64,000 nucleotides of DNA from Arthrobacter castelli DSM 16402 (GTDB lineage Bacteria; Actinomycetota; Actinomycetes; Actinomycetales; Micrococcaceae): positions 62,001 through 126,000 of the forward strand of contig NZ_AUMN01000006.1 of NCBI RefSeq assembly GCF_000430705.1. Reading direction: 5' to 3'. The notes beneath the pieces were generated by a model. It did no database searches, was not told where the DNA came from, and saw only the letters and a program-made list of their open reading frames with translations. Within the stretch, counting starts at the first letter, position 1; every line of letters begins with the position of its first letter. A program made the position numbers and the translations under genes. Of the stretch, positions 9,408-18,552 are shown one piece after another.

Positions 9408-9788
9408 TTAGTGACCCCCGAAAACGTTGGGTAGATGCCGGATCAGGAACACGGTCAAGGTGATGGCCCAGACGGCGAGGACGATCCACAGCATCTGCCG
9501 GTGGAACTGCGGCCCCTTCTTCCAGAAATCGACAAGTATGATGCGGATCCCGTTAAAGGCGTGAAACAGGATGGCGGCGACCAGTCCGGCCTCGCCAAGG
9601 CCCATGATTGGATTCTTGTAGGCACCGATCACCGCGTTATAGGCCTCCGGAGAGACGCGCACCAGTGACGTATCCAAAACGTGCACCAATAGAAAGAAGA
9701 ATATAACGACGCCGGTAATCCGATGTCCGACCCACGACCACTGACCTTCCCGTCCGCGGTAGAGGGTCCCAGCTGGTGTCTTCGACAC
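9408..9788 (-). CDS. sdhC: Succinate dehydrogenase cytochrome b556 subunit
   Basis: 126 residues with three membrane spans; HRITGVVIFFFLLVHVLD contains the conserved SdhC His residues. With SdhD it anchors the SdhAB dimer and forms the quinone site. The start is taken as the GTG at 9788 because a near-perfect ribosome site (AGGGAGG) ends seven bases upstream; longer in-frame starts up to 9833 would place that site inside the gene. It is the first gene of the sdh operon. Confidence 0.92.
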   Translation of the reverse strand: MSKTPAGTLYRGREGQWSWVGHRITGVVIFFFLLVHVLDTSLVRVSPEAYNAVIGAYKNPIMGLGEAGLVAAILFHAFNGIRIILVDFWKKGPQFHRQMLWIVLAVWAITLTVFLIRHLPNVFGGH

Positions 9789-9874
9789 TGAATAACCTCC
9801 CTGCATCGCAATGGCGCCGGCGTATATTTCCACGCAGGAGAGCGCATATGCGAGAGCACTCGTAGCTCGACTCT

Positions 9875-9904
9875 AACTTAGGCTTCGGGGTGCTGGAAGT
9901 TCAA
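9875..9904 (-). promoter_or_regulatory. Promoter of the sdhCDAB operon
   Basis: On the minus strand TTGAAC (complement of 9899-9904) is separated by 18 bases from TAAGTT (complement of 9875-9880). Both fit vegetative sigma consensus boxes. A transcript would start near 9868, giving a leader of about 80 bases before the sdhC GTG. Confidence 0.5.
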
Positions 9905-10097
9905 TTCAGGAGTTCCTTTAATGCATGTTGCCTTGATCACCGCATGCTCCGGTGCCGGTGCTGGGGGCGCGGGAAGATGCCGGTGGCGCATTGCCGGTGG
10001 CGCGGGACGATGCTGGCAGGCGCTCCGGGTGCAGTGGGCAGGGCAGTGGGAGGTGCAGGGGCGAGAAGGTGCTGGTGTGCGTCCCCCTGGTACAGGC

Positions 10098-10180
10098 ATT
10101 AACACCAAGGGCACGGTGTTGCGGCGTGTCGACGTCGGACACGCCGCCAAACTGCGATTCCAGCCTCCGCTGGTGTTAAT
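10098..10180. repeat. Nested inverted repeat in the sdhC-manC intergenic region
   Basis: ATTAACACCA (10098-10107) pairs perfectly with TGGTGTTAAT (10171-10180). Inside it, GCGGCGTGTC (10121-10130) pairs with GACACGCCGC (10138-10147) around a seven-base loop. The region between sdhC and manC (9789-10334) holds no convincing gene: all open frames in it are low-complexity shadows. The structure could be a terminator, a small RNA or a decayed mobile repeat. Confidence 0.55.
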
Positions 10181-10194
10181 CCGTGCTGCAGGTG

Positions 10195-10278
10195 CCGCGT
10201 CGTTCCGTGGGGTGGGCACCGTTCCGCGTGGAAGAGCCGCGTCGTTCCGTGGGGTGGGCACCGTTCCGCGTGGAAGAG
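10195..10278. repeat. Tandem direct repeat, 2 x 42 bp, upstream of manC
   Basis: Two exact 42-bp copies (10195-10236 and 10237-10278) are followed by a shorter degenerate third copy ending near 10300. The unit contains CCGTTCCGCG and the related CGTTCCGTGG. It lies about 57 bases upstream of the manC start and so could affect its expression. Confidence 0.85.
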
Positions 10279-10334
10279 ACACCGCTCCGCGTGGGGCGGA
10301 GACCTCTGGCAGTGCGACGGCTACGCTGGTGGTG

Positions 10335-11474
10335 ATGAGCACTGAACAATCGGCCGACCTTTCCGGCGGCGGGACCATGGACCGGTTCTACGCGGTGATC
10401 CCCGCCGGCGGGACCGGTACGCGGCTCTGGCCCTTGTCCCGCGCAGCAACTCCGAAGTTCCTGCATGACCTGACCGGCTCGGGGACCACCTTGCTGCGCT
10501 CCACCTACGACAGGTTGAAGCCGCTGACCGGCCGGCGGATCCTGCTGGTCACCGGCGTGGCTCACCGGGACGCGGTGCGCAGCCAGCTGCCGGAGCTCAG
10601 CGAGGCGGACCTGCTGCTGGAGAACGAACCGAAGGATTCCGGCGCCGCTATCGGCCTGGCGGCGGCCATCCTGGCCCGCCGGGACCCGGATATCATCATC
10701 GGGTCCTTCGCGGCCGACCACGTGATCAGCCCCGACGAAGTATTCCGCGATGCGGTGCGCGAGGCCGTCCACACCGCCGCCGCCGGCCGGATCGTCACCA
10801 TCGGCATCGAGCCTGCCTTCCCTTCGACGGGTTTCGGGTATATCCGGTCCAACAGCGAACTGGACATTGCCGGTGCGCCGCACGCCCGCGCGGTCGTGGA
10901 GTTCGTGGAGAAGCCCTCTGAAGAGGTCGCCAAACAGTACCTGCAGTCCGGCGAGTACCACTGGAACGCGGGTATGTTCGTGGCGCCGGTTTCACTGATG
11001 CTGCAGCACCTGCGGCAGTCCCAACCGGAGCTCTACGACGGCTTGAACGAGATCGCCGATGCCTGGGAAACCGACCGCCGCGAGGAGGTGATGACCCGCA
11101 TCTGGCCCACCCTGCCCAAGATCTCCATCGACTATGCCGTGGCCGAGCCTGCCGCCAAGGGCGGGGATGTGGCAATGGTTCCGGGCAATTTCACCTGGGA
11201 CGACGTTGGCGACTTCGCGGCCTTGGGCCGGCTGAACAGTGCTGCCGACATCTCCGAACTGACAGTGATGGGCGACGGCGCCCGCGTCTTCTCCGAGTCG
11301 GCGTCCGGAGTGGTGGTCTCGGATACCAAACGCGTGATCGCCCTGATCGGCCTGGAAGATGTGGTGATTGTCGATACGAAAGACGCCCTGCTGGTGACGA
11401 CGACGGAGCACGCCCAGGAAGTTAAGCAGGCAGTGGAGCGGCTCAAGGCAAGTGGGGACGATGATGTGCTTTAA
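10335..11474 (+). CDS. manC: Mannose-1-phosphate guanylyltransferase (GDP-mannose pyrophosphorylase)
   Basis: 379 residues. The nucleotidyltransferase signature PAGGTGTRLWPLSR is at about residues 23-36. VEFVEKPSEE and WNAGMFVAP are the family's substrate-binding segments, followed by ISIDYAVAEPA. It makes GDP-mannose from mannose-1-phosphate and GTP for cell-envelope glycans and mannosylated lipids. The C-terminal isomerase (cupin) domain of the bifunctional form is absent; a separate manA lies at the end of the window. The ATG at 10335 is preferred, but the ATG at 10377 (starting MDRFYAVIP) also fits the family. The frame stays open upstream through the repeats without coding character. Confidence 0.9.
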   Translation: MSTEQSADLSGGGTMDRFYAVIPAGGTGTRLWPLSRAATPKFLHDLTGSGTTLLRSTYDRLKPLTGRRILLVTGVAHRDAVRSQLPELSEADLLLENEPKDSGAAIGLAAAILARRDPDIIIGSFAADHVISPDEVFRDAVREAVHTAAAGRIVTIGIEPAFPSTGFGYIRSNSELDIAGAPHARAVVEFVEKPSEEVAKQYLQSGEYHWNAGMFVAPVSLMLQHLRQSQPELYDGLNEIADAWETDRREEVMTRIWPTLPKISIDYAVAEPAAKGGDVAMVPGNFTWDDVGDFAALGRLNSAADISELTVMGDGARVFSESASGVVVSDTKRVIALIGLEDVVIVDTKDALLVTTTEHAQEVKQAVERLKASGDDDVL

Positions 11475-11502
11475 GATTCGCGAAAACGACGCGTATCGGC
11501 GA

Positions 11503-11508
11503 TAGGGT
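11503..11508 (+). promoter_or_regulatory. -10 element for the M20 amidohydrolase, leaderless
   Basis: TAGGGT is followed by six bases and the GTG start at 11515, which fits a leaderless transcript. Confidence 0.45.
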
Positions 11509-11514
11509 TTTTGT

Positions 11515-12768
11515 GTGGAAACAGATCCAGCCTCAAGTGATCCTGCCGCGCTGATTGGGTCGTGGCTGCCGCCCAAGGTGGACGAGTTGATCGCCTTCCG
11601 CCGGGACTTGCACGCCCATCCGGAGCTTTCCCGGAAGGAATTCCGCACCACCGACAAGATCTTCGAGCGGCTCACTCAGGCGGGCCTGGCTCCGAAGAGG
11701 TTCGAAAACACCGGCCTGTACGTCGATATCGGGCACGGGCCCATCGCCACTGCGCTGCGGGGGGACATCGACGCCCTTCCCCTGGTGGAAGACACCGGAT
11801 TGGAATACTCATCCACCAACCCCGGTGTCACTCACGCCTGCGGCCACGACATCCACACCACGGTGATGGTCGGAGTCGCCTTGATCCTTGCCGAAATCGA
11901 TGCGGCGACACCGTTGACCGGCACAGTGCGGATCATTTTCCAGCCGGCCGAGGAGACGATGCCCGGCGGTGCCTTGGACGTGATCGAGCAGGGCGGTCTG
12001 GAGTCGGTGCCGCGCATCCTTGCGCTGCACTGTGATCCAAGGGTCGACGCCGGCCAGGTCGGCACCCGTATCGGCGCCATCACCTCGGCCTCGGACACGA
12101 TCCGGATCGAATTGTCCGGTCGCGGGGGACATACCTCCCGCCCCCACGCCACCGAAGACCTGATCTTCGCCATGTCCGAAATAGCCGTCAACGTCCCGGC
12201 GGTGTTGAGCCGGCGGATCGACGTGCGCAGCGCCGTGTCAGTGGTGTGGGGCCAGATCCGCGCCGGATCGGCCCCGAACGCTATTCCGTCAAGTGGTTTC
12301 ATGGCCGGAACCATGCGTGTCCTGGACCGCGACGACTGGTACGCCGCCGGCGACCTGCTGGACCAGGTGGTGCGCCAGACGGCGGCCCCCTTCGGCGTCG
12401 AGGTGCAAATGGAACACCTGCGCGGCGTCCCGCCGGTGGTCAATTCGGAATCCGAAACGGCGCTGCTCGAAGCTGCGGCCCGCTCCGAACTCGGTGAGGA
12501 CTCTGTGGTGCTGACCCCGCAGTCGATGGGCGGGGAGGACTTTGCCTGGTTCCTGCAGGATGTCCCCGGATCCATGATGCGGCTGGGAACGCGGACGCCG
12601 GGCGGCGGGATTTTCGACCTGCACCGCGGCGATTACGTGGCCAACGAAGACGCCATCGGCGTCGGCGTCAAGGTGATGGCCGCGGCCGCCCTGCGGGCGG
12701 TGCGGCAACGACGCCGGCAAGACAGTGGAACGGGCGCTGCCGGCGGAACCGGTGGTACCGGCGAATAG
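11515..12768 (+). CDS. M20 family amidohydrolase (N-acyl-amino-acid / hippurate hydrolase type)
   Basis: 417 residues of the M20D metallopeptidase family. Metal-site residues are Cys 109 and His 111 in ACGHDIHT, the EE pair in QPAEETMPGG, His in LHCDPRVDAG, and a late His in FDLHRGDY. The dimerisation domain holds GRGGHTSRPHATEDL. Relatives remove acyl groups from amino acids or indole conjugates; the substrate is not evident here. The N-terminal region HAHPELSRKE is typical. The C-terminus is low-complexity (repeated Gly and Thr). GTG start, probably leaderless. Confidence 0.88.
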   Translation: METDPASSDPAALIGSWLPPKVDELIAFRRDLHAHPELSRKEFRTTDKIFERLTQAGLAPKRFENTGLYVDIGHGPIATALRGDIDALPLVEDTGLEYSSTNPGVTHACGHDIHTTVMVGVALILAEIDAATPLTGTVRIIFQPAEETMPGGALDVIEQGGLESVPRILALHCDPRVDAGQVGTRIGAITSASDTIRIELSGRGGHTSRPHATEDLIFAMSEIAVNVPAVLSRRIDVRSAVSVVWGQIRAGSAPNAIPSSGFMAGTMRVLDRDDWYAAGDLLDQVVRQTAAPFGVEVQMEHLRGVPPVVNSESETALLEAAARSELGEDSVVLTPQSMGGEDFAWFLQDVPGSMMRLGTRTPGGGIFDLHRGDYVANEDAIGVGVKVMAAAALRAVRQRRRQDSGTGAAGGTGGTGE

Positions 12769-13028
12769 TACCGGTGGGCGGCACCGGCAAGCAGCACCGG
12801 CGAGCAGGCGTTGATAACAACTTTCCAACAATGCCTCCAAGGACCGGGTTGCGTGACAGCGGGCGTGACTTTTCCCACTAAGGTAGGCTCATACATGCGC
12901 TTTGGCGCAGGCTCCATGGGGTGTCAGTGAAAACGACAGCGGTAACGGCAGCAGTCACCGGCGATTGCTGCTTCGCGGGCACTCATTGAATTTCTTCCCG
13001 TGGGGGGAACTAGCTTCTGGAGGAAACA

Positions 13029-14159
13029 GTGAAGAATATTCTTAGTGCCACCAGGCGGCGCGCCAGTGTTGGCGCGGCCGTGCTGAGTGTGTCAGCACTC
13101 CTGCTGGCCGGCTGCGGCGAGGCTCCGCAGTCGTCAGAAGGTAATGGCAATGGCGGCGGGGGAGAGACAAAAGCCGCCAACAGCGACTACTTGGGCTGCA
13201 TCGTCTCGGACTCCGGCGGATTCGACGACCAGTCGTTTAACCAGTCCAGCTATGAGGGCCTGAAGGCTGCGCAGGAGGAACTCGGGATCAAGATCCAGGA
13301 GGCCGAGTCACAGGCTCCGACGGACTTTGAGCCGAACCTCAACTCGATGGTGCAGTCCGGGTGCGACCTGACCGTCACAGTTGGCTTCCTGCTCGGCGAC
13401 GCGACCAAGAAGATCGCGAAGCAGAACCCGGAGCAGAACTTCGCCATCGTCGACTTCAACGACCCTGAGTTCACCGACAACGTCAAGCCGTTGGTCTACG
13501 ACACCGCCCAGGCAGCGTTCCTGGCCGGTTATTTGGCGGCCGGCATGACTGAGACCGGAACGGTCGCCACCTATGGCGGCGTGAAGATCCCCACCGTGAC
13601 CATTTTCATGGACGGGTTCGACGCCGGCATCGACTACTACAACAAGCAGAACAACGCCGACGTGAACCTGCTGGGCTGGGACCGCAAGTCGCAGGAAGGC
13701 ACCTTCATCGGTGACTTCGAGAACCAGAGCGCCGGCAAGACCAACACCGCCAACTTCATCAACGAAGGCGCGGACATCATTCTGCCCGTGGCCGGCCCGG
13801 TGGGACTCGGCACCGTTGACGCGGTGAAGGAGGCCAACAAGTCCGGTAAGGACGCCAGCATTGTCTGGGTCGACTCCGACGGTTACAAGGCTGTGCCCGA
13901 GGCACAGGATCTGTTCCTCACGTCGGTGATGAAGGGCATCACCAAATCGGTGAAGGACGTCATCACAGCGGATGTGAATGGCAAATTCAACAGCCAGCCC
14001 TATGTTGGAACGCTCGAGAACGGCGGGGTCAGTATTGCCCCGTACCACTCGTACGCAGACGATGTCCCGAAGGAGTTGAAGTCCGAGATCGAGGACATCA
14101 AGGCCGGTATTATCGCCGGCGAAATCGATGTCCAGTCGGATGCGAGCCCCGAGCAGTAA
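13029..14159 (+). CDS. BMP-family nucleoside-binding lipoprotein of an ABC importer
   Basis: 376 residues. A signal peptide ends in the lipobox LLAGC with Cys 29 as the lipidated residue, followed by a Gly/Asn-rich linker. The BMP/PnrA fold is indicated by SDSGGFDDQSFNQSSYEGLK near the N-terminus and WVDSDGYKAVPE later. These proteins capture purine or other nucleosides outside the membrane. The GTG start has a strong GGAGGAAA site. The order bmpA-ATPase-permease-permease and the cdd, deoA and add genes that follow support nucleoside import. The roughly 260-base upstream region holds a possible TAAGGT/TAGGCT -10 near 12879-12889 and then a leader of about 140 bases. Confidence 0.92.
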   Translation: MKNILSATRRRASVGAAVLSVSALLLAGCGEAPQSSEGNGNGGGGETKAANSDYLGCIVSDSGGFDDQSFNQSSYEGLKAAQEELGIKIQEAESQAPTDFEPNLNSMVQSGCDLTVTVGFLLGDATKKIAKQNPEQNFAIVDFNDPEFTDNVKPLVYDTAQAAFLAGYLAAGMTETGTVATYGGVKIPTVTIFMDGFDAGIDYYNKQNNADVNLLGWDRKSQEGTFIGDFENQSAGKTNTANFINEGADIILPVAGPVGLGTVDAVKEANKSGKDASIVWVDSDGYKAVPEAQDLFLTSVMKGITKSVKDVITADVNGKFNSQPYVGTLENGGVSIAPYHSYADDVPKELKSEIEDIKAGIIAGEIDVQSDASPEQ

Positions 14160-14169
14160 TACACTCAGC

Positions 14170-14207
14170 ACAAGGCGCGCCGTTACCCATGGGGCGGCGC
14201 GTCTTGT
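14170..14207 (+). terminator. Hairpin between bmpA and the ABC ATPase gene
   Basis: ACAAGGCGCGCCG (14170-14182) pairs with CGGCGCGTCTTGT (14195-14207), giving a 13-bp stem with one G-U pair and a 12-base loop. No long T run follows. It begins 11 bases after the bmpA stop codon, so it probably works as a partial terminator or 3' stabiliser that keeps binding-protein mRNA in excess of transporter mRNA. Confidence 0.7.
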
Positions 14208-14272
14208 CTGTACTCGAGCCGGACCACAGGTCCGGCCCAGGACTTACTCGAAGAACAGATTGGTTTCCGGTC

Positions 14273-15889
14273 TTGAAACTCGAACTAGAGGGAATTACCA
14301 AACGATTTGGTTCCCTTCTCGCCAACGACCACATTGACCTGGTGGTCGAACCCGGAGAGATCCATTCGCTGCTGGGCGAGAACGGTGCCGGCAAATCGAC
14401 CCTGATGAACGTGCTCTACGGCCTGTACAACCCGACCGAGGGCCGGATCCTGGTGGACGGCAAGCCCGTCAACTTCAAGGGCCCCGGTGACGCGATGGAT
14501 GCCGGCATCGGCATGGTGCACCAGCACTTCATGCTGATCCCGGTGTTCACCGTTGCCGAAAACGTGGCGCTGGGCAATGAAGCCACCCACGCCGGCGGCA
14601 TGCTGAACCTGGAAGAGACGCGGCGGAAGATCCGAGAGATTTCGGACAAGTACGGGTTCCATGTCGACCCGGATGCCCTCGTCGAAGACCTTCCGGTCGG
14701 CGTGCAGCAGCGCGTCGAGATCATCAAGGCCTTGGTGCGGGACGCCGAAGTGCTCATCCTGGATGAGCCAACTGCGGTGCTGACCCCGCAGGAGACAGAC
14801 GAGCTGATCGACATCATGGCCCAACTCAAGGCCAACGGGACGTCGATTGTTTTCATCTCCCACAAGCTCCGCGAGGTGAAGGCCGTCTCGGACCTGATCA
14901 CCGTGATCCGCAGGGGCAAGGTCGTCGGCACCGCCGAACCATCGGCATCGACAGCAGAACTGGCGTCGCTGATGGTGGGGCGGGCGGTGAGCCTGACCTT
15001 GGACAAGGAAGACGCCACGCCGGGGGAGAAAACCTTCCAGGTCACCGACCTGAAAGTCACCGCCGCCAACGGACACCGCGTCGTCGACGGCGTCAGCTTC
15101 GACGTCGCCCGCGGTGAGGTGCTCGCCGTTGCGGGTGTGCAGGGCAACGGGCAGACAGAACTGACCGAAGCCGTCCTGGGACTGCAGGACCATGTCTCCG
15201 GGTCCATCAAACTGGAGGGCAGGGAGCTGGTCGGGCGCAGTATCAAGCAAGTGCTGGCCGCCGGCGTCGGCTTCGTCCCCGAAGACCGCACCGTGGATGG
15301 GCTGGTGGGGCCATTCACCATTGCCGAGAACATGGTGCTGGACATGTATGACCGCCCGCCTTACGCCAAGGGCCTGGGGATGAAGCCAAAGGTCATCGCC
15401 GACCACGCCCGGCAGAAGGTCGAGGAGTTCGACGTGCGTACTTCAGGGATTGAATCCGCCGTCGGCACCCTCTCGGGAGGGAACCAGCAGAAGGTTGTGC
15501 TGGCCCGCGAACTGTCCCGGTCGTTGAAACTGTTCATCGCCTCCCAGCCAACCCGCGGTCTCGACGTCGGTTCCATCGAATTCGTGCACAAGCGGATCAT
15601 CACCGAACGCGACAACGGAACCCCGGTGATGATCGTGTCCACCGAACTCGACGAAGTGGCCGAGATCGCGGACCGGGTTGCCGTGATGTACCAGGGAACG
15701 CTGATGGGGATTGTCCCCGGCGACACCTCCAGGGATGTGCTGGGCCTGATGATGGCCGGGATGAGCGCCGAAGATGCGAAAGCACAGCCACGTACCGAAC
15801 ACCCGATGGAAACCGGCGGACCGGCCGGAATCGATGACCGACACGATGGGCCCGACGATGAATCCGGGGAGCGGGGAGGAGACAAATGA
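14273..15889 (+). CDS. Nucleoside ABC transporter ATP-binding protein (two fused ATPase domains)
   Basis: About 538 residues with two ABC domains, as in the RbsA/YufO type. The first domain has Walker A GENGAGKST (about 35-43), signature-like LPVGVQQRVEI and Walker B VLILDEPTAV. The second has GVQGNGQTEL, LSGGNQQKVVLARELS and FIASQPTRGLD. It powers import through the two permeases that follow. The start at TTG 14273 is set by family alignment (LKLELEGITKRFG); the frame is open back to 14189 but those residues are not conserved-looking. The C-terminal 40 residues are polar and variable. The stop overlaps the next start (ATGA). Confidence 0.92.
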   Translation: MKLELEGITKRFGSLLANDHIDLVVEPGEIHSLLGENGAGKSTLMNVLYGLYNPTEGRILVDGKPVNFKGPGDAMDAGIGMVHQHFMLIPVFTVAENVALGNEATHAGGMLNLEETRRKIREISDKYGFHVDPDALVEDLPVGVQQRVEIIKALVRDAEVLILDEPTAVLTPQETDELIDIMAQLKANGTSIVFISHKLREVKAVSDLITVIRRGKVVGTAEPSASTAELASLMVGRAVSLTLDKEDATPGEKTFQVTDLKVTAANGHRVVDGVSFDVARGEVLAVAGVQGNGQTELTEAVLGLQDHVSGSIKLEGRELVGRSIKQVLAAGVGFVPEDRTVDGLVGPFTIAENMVLDMYDRPPYAKGLGMKPKVIADHARQKVEEFDVRTSGIESAVGTLSGGNQQKVVLARELSRSLKLFIASQPTRGLDVGSIEFVHKRIITERDNGTPVMIVSTELDEVAEIADRVAVMYQGTLMGIVPGDTSRDVLGLMMAGMSAEDAKAQPRTEHPMETGGPAGIDDRHDGPDDESGERGGDK

Positions 15890-17268
15890 GCCGTTCCGAT
15901 GACGGGAACCGGCGCGACGACGACGATCAGCGCGATCCGGATTTTGGCCAGGATGAAAACCGGGCCAGGGCGGACGTGGAGACCGGCGGCGGCCGCGAGC
16001 CGCTGCCGGCGGTCCCCGCGGAAGCCCAGAGCGGCGAGGTGGAGCCGCAGCAGGACCGCGGCCGCTCCATTCTCAAGGAGATCTTCCAGGGCGGATCGCT
16101 GGTATCCATCCTGGCGATTGTGCTGTCCCTGGTCCTGGGCGGGCTGCTCATTGCGATTACCAATGAGCGGGTCGCAGATGCCGCGAGCTACTTCTTCGCA
16201 CGGCCGACCGATACCCTGGTCGCCGCCTGGGAAGCTGCCTCCAATTCCTACGTTGCCCTGTTCCAGGGGGCAATTTTCAACCCGCGGGCCAGTGACTTCC
16301 AGGGGATGATCTTCCCGTTCACCGAGACGCTGGCCGTTGCCACGCCGTTGATTCTGGCCGGGCTGGGCGTTGCGTTGGCCTTCCGGGCCGGGTTGTTCAA
16401 TATCGGCGCACAGGGCCAGATCATCATCGGAGCCACCATGGCGGCCTGGGTGGGTTTCACCCTGGACCTGCCGTGGGGCGTTCATCTGCTGTTGGTGATG
16501 CTTGCCGGCATCATCGGCGGTGGGTTGTGGGCCGGTATCGCCGGCCTGTTGAAGGCGCGCACGGGTGCGCATGAGGTGATCCTGACCATCATGCTGAACT
16601 ACATTGCCATCCACTTGCTGCAATTCCTGCTGACCACCGAGTCGTTCCAACGCCCTGGAGCATCCAACCCGATCAGCCCACAGCTGGACCAGACGGCGAT
16701 GTATCCGCGGCTGTTCGGCGACGCCTTCCGGCTGCACTGGGGCTTCATCGTCGCCATCGGCGCCACGGTGCTGGTCTGGTGGCTGCTGCACCGCTCCACC
16801 ATCGGCTTCGAGTTCCGCGCCGTCGGCGCCAACCCGTACGCTTCCAAGACCGCCGGTATCAGCGTTGCCAAGGGATACACCTTGGTGATGATCATTGCCG
16901 GCGCTCTCGCGGGACTGGCCGGCGTCGCCCAGGTTTCGGGCACTGAAGGCGTATTGACCGACGGCGTCGCAGCCAGCTTCGGCTTCGACGCCATCACGGT
17001 GGCCTTGCTGGGCCGTTCCAAGCCCTGGGGGACCTTCTTCGCCGGCCTGCTGTTCGGCGCCTTCCGGGCGGGCGGCGTCACCATGCAGACGCTCACCGGA
17101 ACTCCGATCGACATTGTGCTGGTTGTCCAGTCGATGATCGTGCTCTTTATCGCCGCACCTCCATTGGTACGCGCGATCTTCAGGATCCATGAGGACGGCG
17201 ACGGACGGAAGGACAAGCGCCGCCGCAAGTCCGAGCGCCAGACCGTCAAGGCAGGAGGTGCAGCATGA
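15886..17268 (+). CDS. Nucleoside ABC transporter permease 1
   Basis: 460 residues, BPD_transp_2 family (YufP-like). The first 60 or so residues are hydrophilic and charged, an extension often seen in actinobacteria. About eight to ten membrane spans follow, with GLGVALAFRAGLFNIGAQGQ and FEFRAVGANPYASKTAGIS as the family's conserved loops, the latter being the ATPase contact. Overlap of four bases with the ATPase gene and with the next permease (both ATGA) indicates tight coupling. Confidence 0.92.
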   Translation: MSRSDDGNRRDDDDQRDPDFGQDENRARADVETGGGREPLPAVPAEAQSGEVEPQQDRGRSILKEIFQGGSLVSILAIVLSLVLGGLLIAITNERVADAASYFFARPTDTLVAAWEAASNSYVALFQGAIFNPRASDFQGMIFPFTETLAVATPLILAGLGVALAFRAGLFNIGAQGQIIIGATMAAWVGFTLDLPWGVHLLLVMLAGIIGGGLWAGIAGLLKARTGAHEVILTIMLNYIAIHLLQFLLTTESFQRPGASNPISPQLDQTAMYPRLFGDAFRLHWGFIVAIGATVLVWWLLHRSTIGFEFRAVGANPYASKTAGISVAKGYTLVMIIAGALAGLAGVAQVSGTEGVLTDGVAASFGFDAITVALLGRSKPWGTFFAGLLFGAFRAGGVTMQTLTGTPIDIVLVVQSMIVLFIAAPPLVRAIFRIHEDGDGRKDKRRRKSERQTVKAGGAA

Positions 17269-18551
17269 GCGCGCCAGTGACCTCGCCCCAAGGGCAGGCT
17301 CCCGAACTCGATACAGTCCGGGACTGGAAGAATCCCATCATCTATGCCATCTTCGCGGTGGTCGGGTTAGTGGGGTTTGCCTTCAACGCCCCCGGCACCA
17401 CTGCCACCTTCGATATTTCGGCCGGCCGCGACGCCGTGCAATTGGCGCCGGTGGTGGTTCCAACCGTTCCGGTCGGATGGGCTTGCGCGCTGATCCTGAT
17501 CGCCATCGCGGTCTTCTCCTTCCTGCAGACACAAGCAGGACGCAAGGATCCGCGATGGATGCCGATTGCCTACGCCATCGTTTTTGTCGTTGGCTTCCTG
17601 GTCTGGGTGGTCGGCGGAGCCAATAAGACCGACGTATCATTGGTCGGTCTGCTGGCCGGATCGGTGACGATGGCGGTGCCGCTGATCTTCGGCTCGCTCT
17701 CCGGCGTGCTCAGTGAGCGCGTGGGCGTGATCAACATCGCCATTGAGGGCCAGCTGCTCGCCGGTGCCTTCGCCGCGGCAGTCGCCGCCTCCATCTCCGG
17801 GAACGTCTACGTGGGCATGCTGGCAGCCGCCATTGCGGGTGTGCTGGTATCGGTGGTGCTGGCCGTGTTCAGCATCAAATACCTCGTCAACCAGATCATC
17901 GTCGGGGTGGTGCTCAACGTCCTGGTCTCCGGGCTCACCGGCTTCCTGTTTTCCACCGTGCTCAGCCGCGATTCGGCGACCTGGAACTCACCGCCGTCGT
18001 TGCCGGTCATCCAGATTCCGGTGCTGGAGCACATCCCGATCCTCGGCGGCATCCTGTTCCGCCAGACCATCGTCGGGTACCTGATGTACGCGGCGGTAAT
18101 CATCACCTACATCGGCCTGTTCCACACCAAGTGGGGGCTGCGCGTCCGCTCGGTGGGCGAACACCCCAAGGCCGCGGACACCCTCGGCATCAAGGTCAAC
18201 TTCACCCGGGCACACAATGTGATGCTCGGCGGGGCAGTGGCCGGCCTGGGAGGATCGTTCTTCACCCTGGTCTCGGTCAGCCAGTTCACCAAGGACATGA
18301 CGGCCGGGCAGGGCTATATCGCCCTGGCGGCGATGATTTTCGGGCGGTGGAACCCGATCTGGGCGTTCTTCGCCGCCCTGCTGTTCGGCTTCGCGACCAA
18401 CCTGAGGTTCGTGCTGAGTATCCTCGGCACACCGGTTCCCGGCGAGTTCCTGGCGATGCTGCCTTATGTGGTGACCATCGTGGCGGTTGCCGGCCTGGTG
18501 GGACGCTCCAGACCGCCGGCAGCCAACGGTACGCCGTACATCAAGGGGTGA
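17265..18551 (+). CDS. Nucleoside ABC transporter permease 2
   Basis: 428 residues, BPD_transp_2 family (YufQ-like). About ten hydrophobic spans are visible. LSERVGVINIAIEGQLLAGA and WGLRVRSVGEHPKAADTLGI are the conserved family motifs that pair with those of permease 1. With BmpA and the fused ATPase it completes a type of ABC importer known for nucleosides. The start overlaps the preceding stop by four bases, and cdd starts two bases after its stop. Confidence 0.92.
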   Translation: MSAPVTSPQGQAPELDTVRDWKNPIIYAIFAVVGLVGFAFNAPGTTATFDISAGRDAVQLAPVVVPTVPVGWACALILIAIAVFSFLQTQAGRKDPRWMPIAYAIVFVVGFLVWVVGGANKTDVSLVGLLAGSVTMAVPLIFGSLSGVLSERVGVINIAIEGQLLAGAFAAAVAASISGNVYVGMLAAAIAGVLVSVVLAVFSIKYLVNQIIVGVVLNVLVSGLTGFLFSTVLSRDSATWNSPPSLPVIQIPVLEHIPILGGILFRQTIVGYLMYAAVIITYIGLFHTKWGLRVRSVGEHPKAADTLGIKVNFTRAHNVMLGGAVAGLGGSFFTLVSVSQFTKDMTAGQGYIALAAMIFGRWNPIWAFFAALLFGFATNLRFVLSILGTPVPGEFLAMLPYVVTIVAVAGLVGRSRPPAANGTPYIKG

Positions 18552-18552
18552 G

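Noticed and set aside
10195-10278. Tandem repeats as a possible CRISPR array
   Set aside because: The copies are directly adjacent with no variable spacers, and no cas genes are present.
9878-10378. 166-residue minus-strand frame in the sdhC-manC gap (repeat-coded VPTPRNDAA)
   Set aside because: Its only pattern comes from the 42-bp DNA repeats and it lacks a ribosome site; more likely non-coding.
15361-17190. 609-residue minus-strand frame over the ABC transporter genes
   Set aside because: Shadow of the ATPase and permease 1 genes with Gln/Gly/Arg-rich content and no motif.
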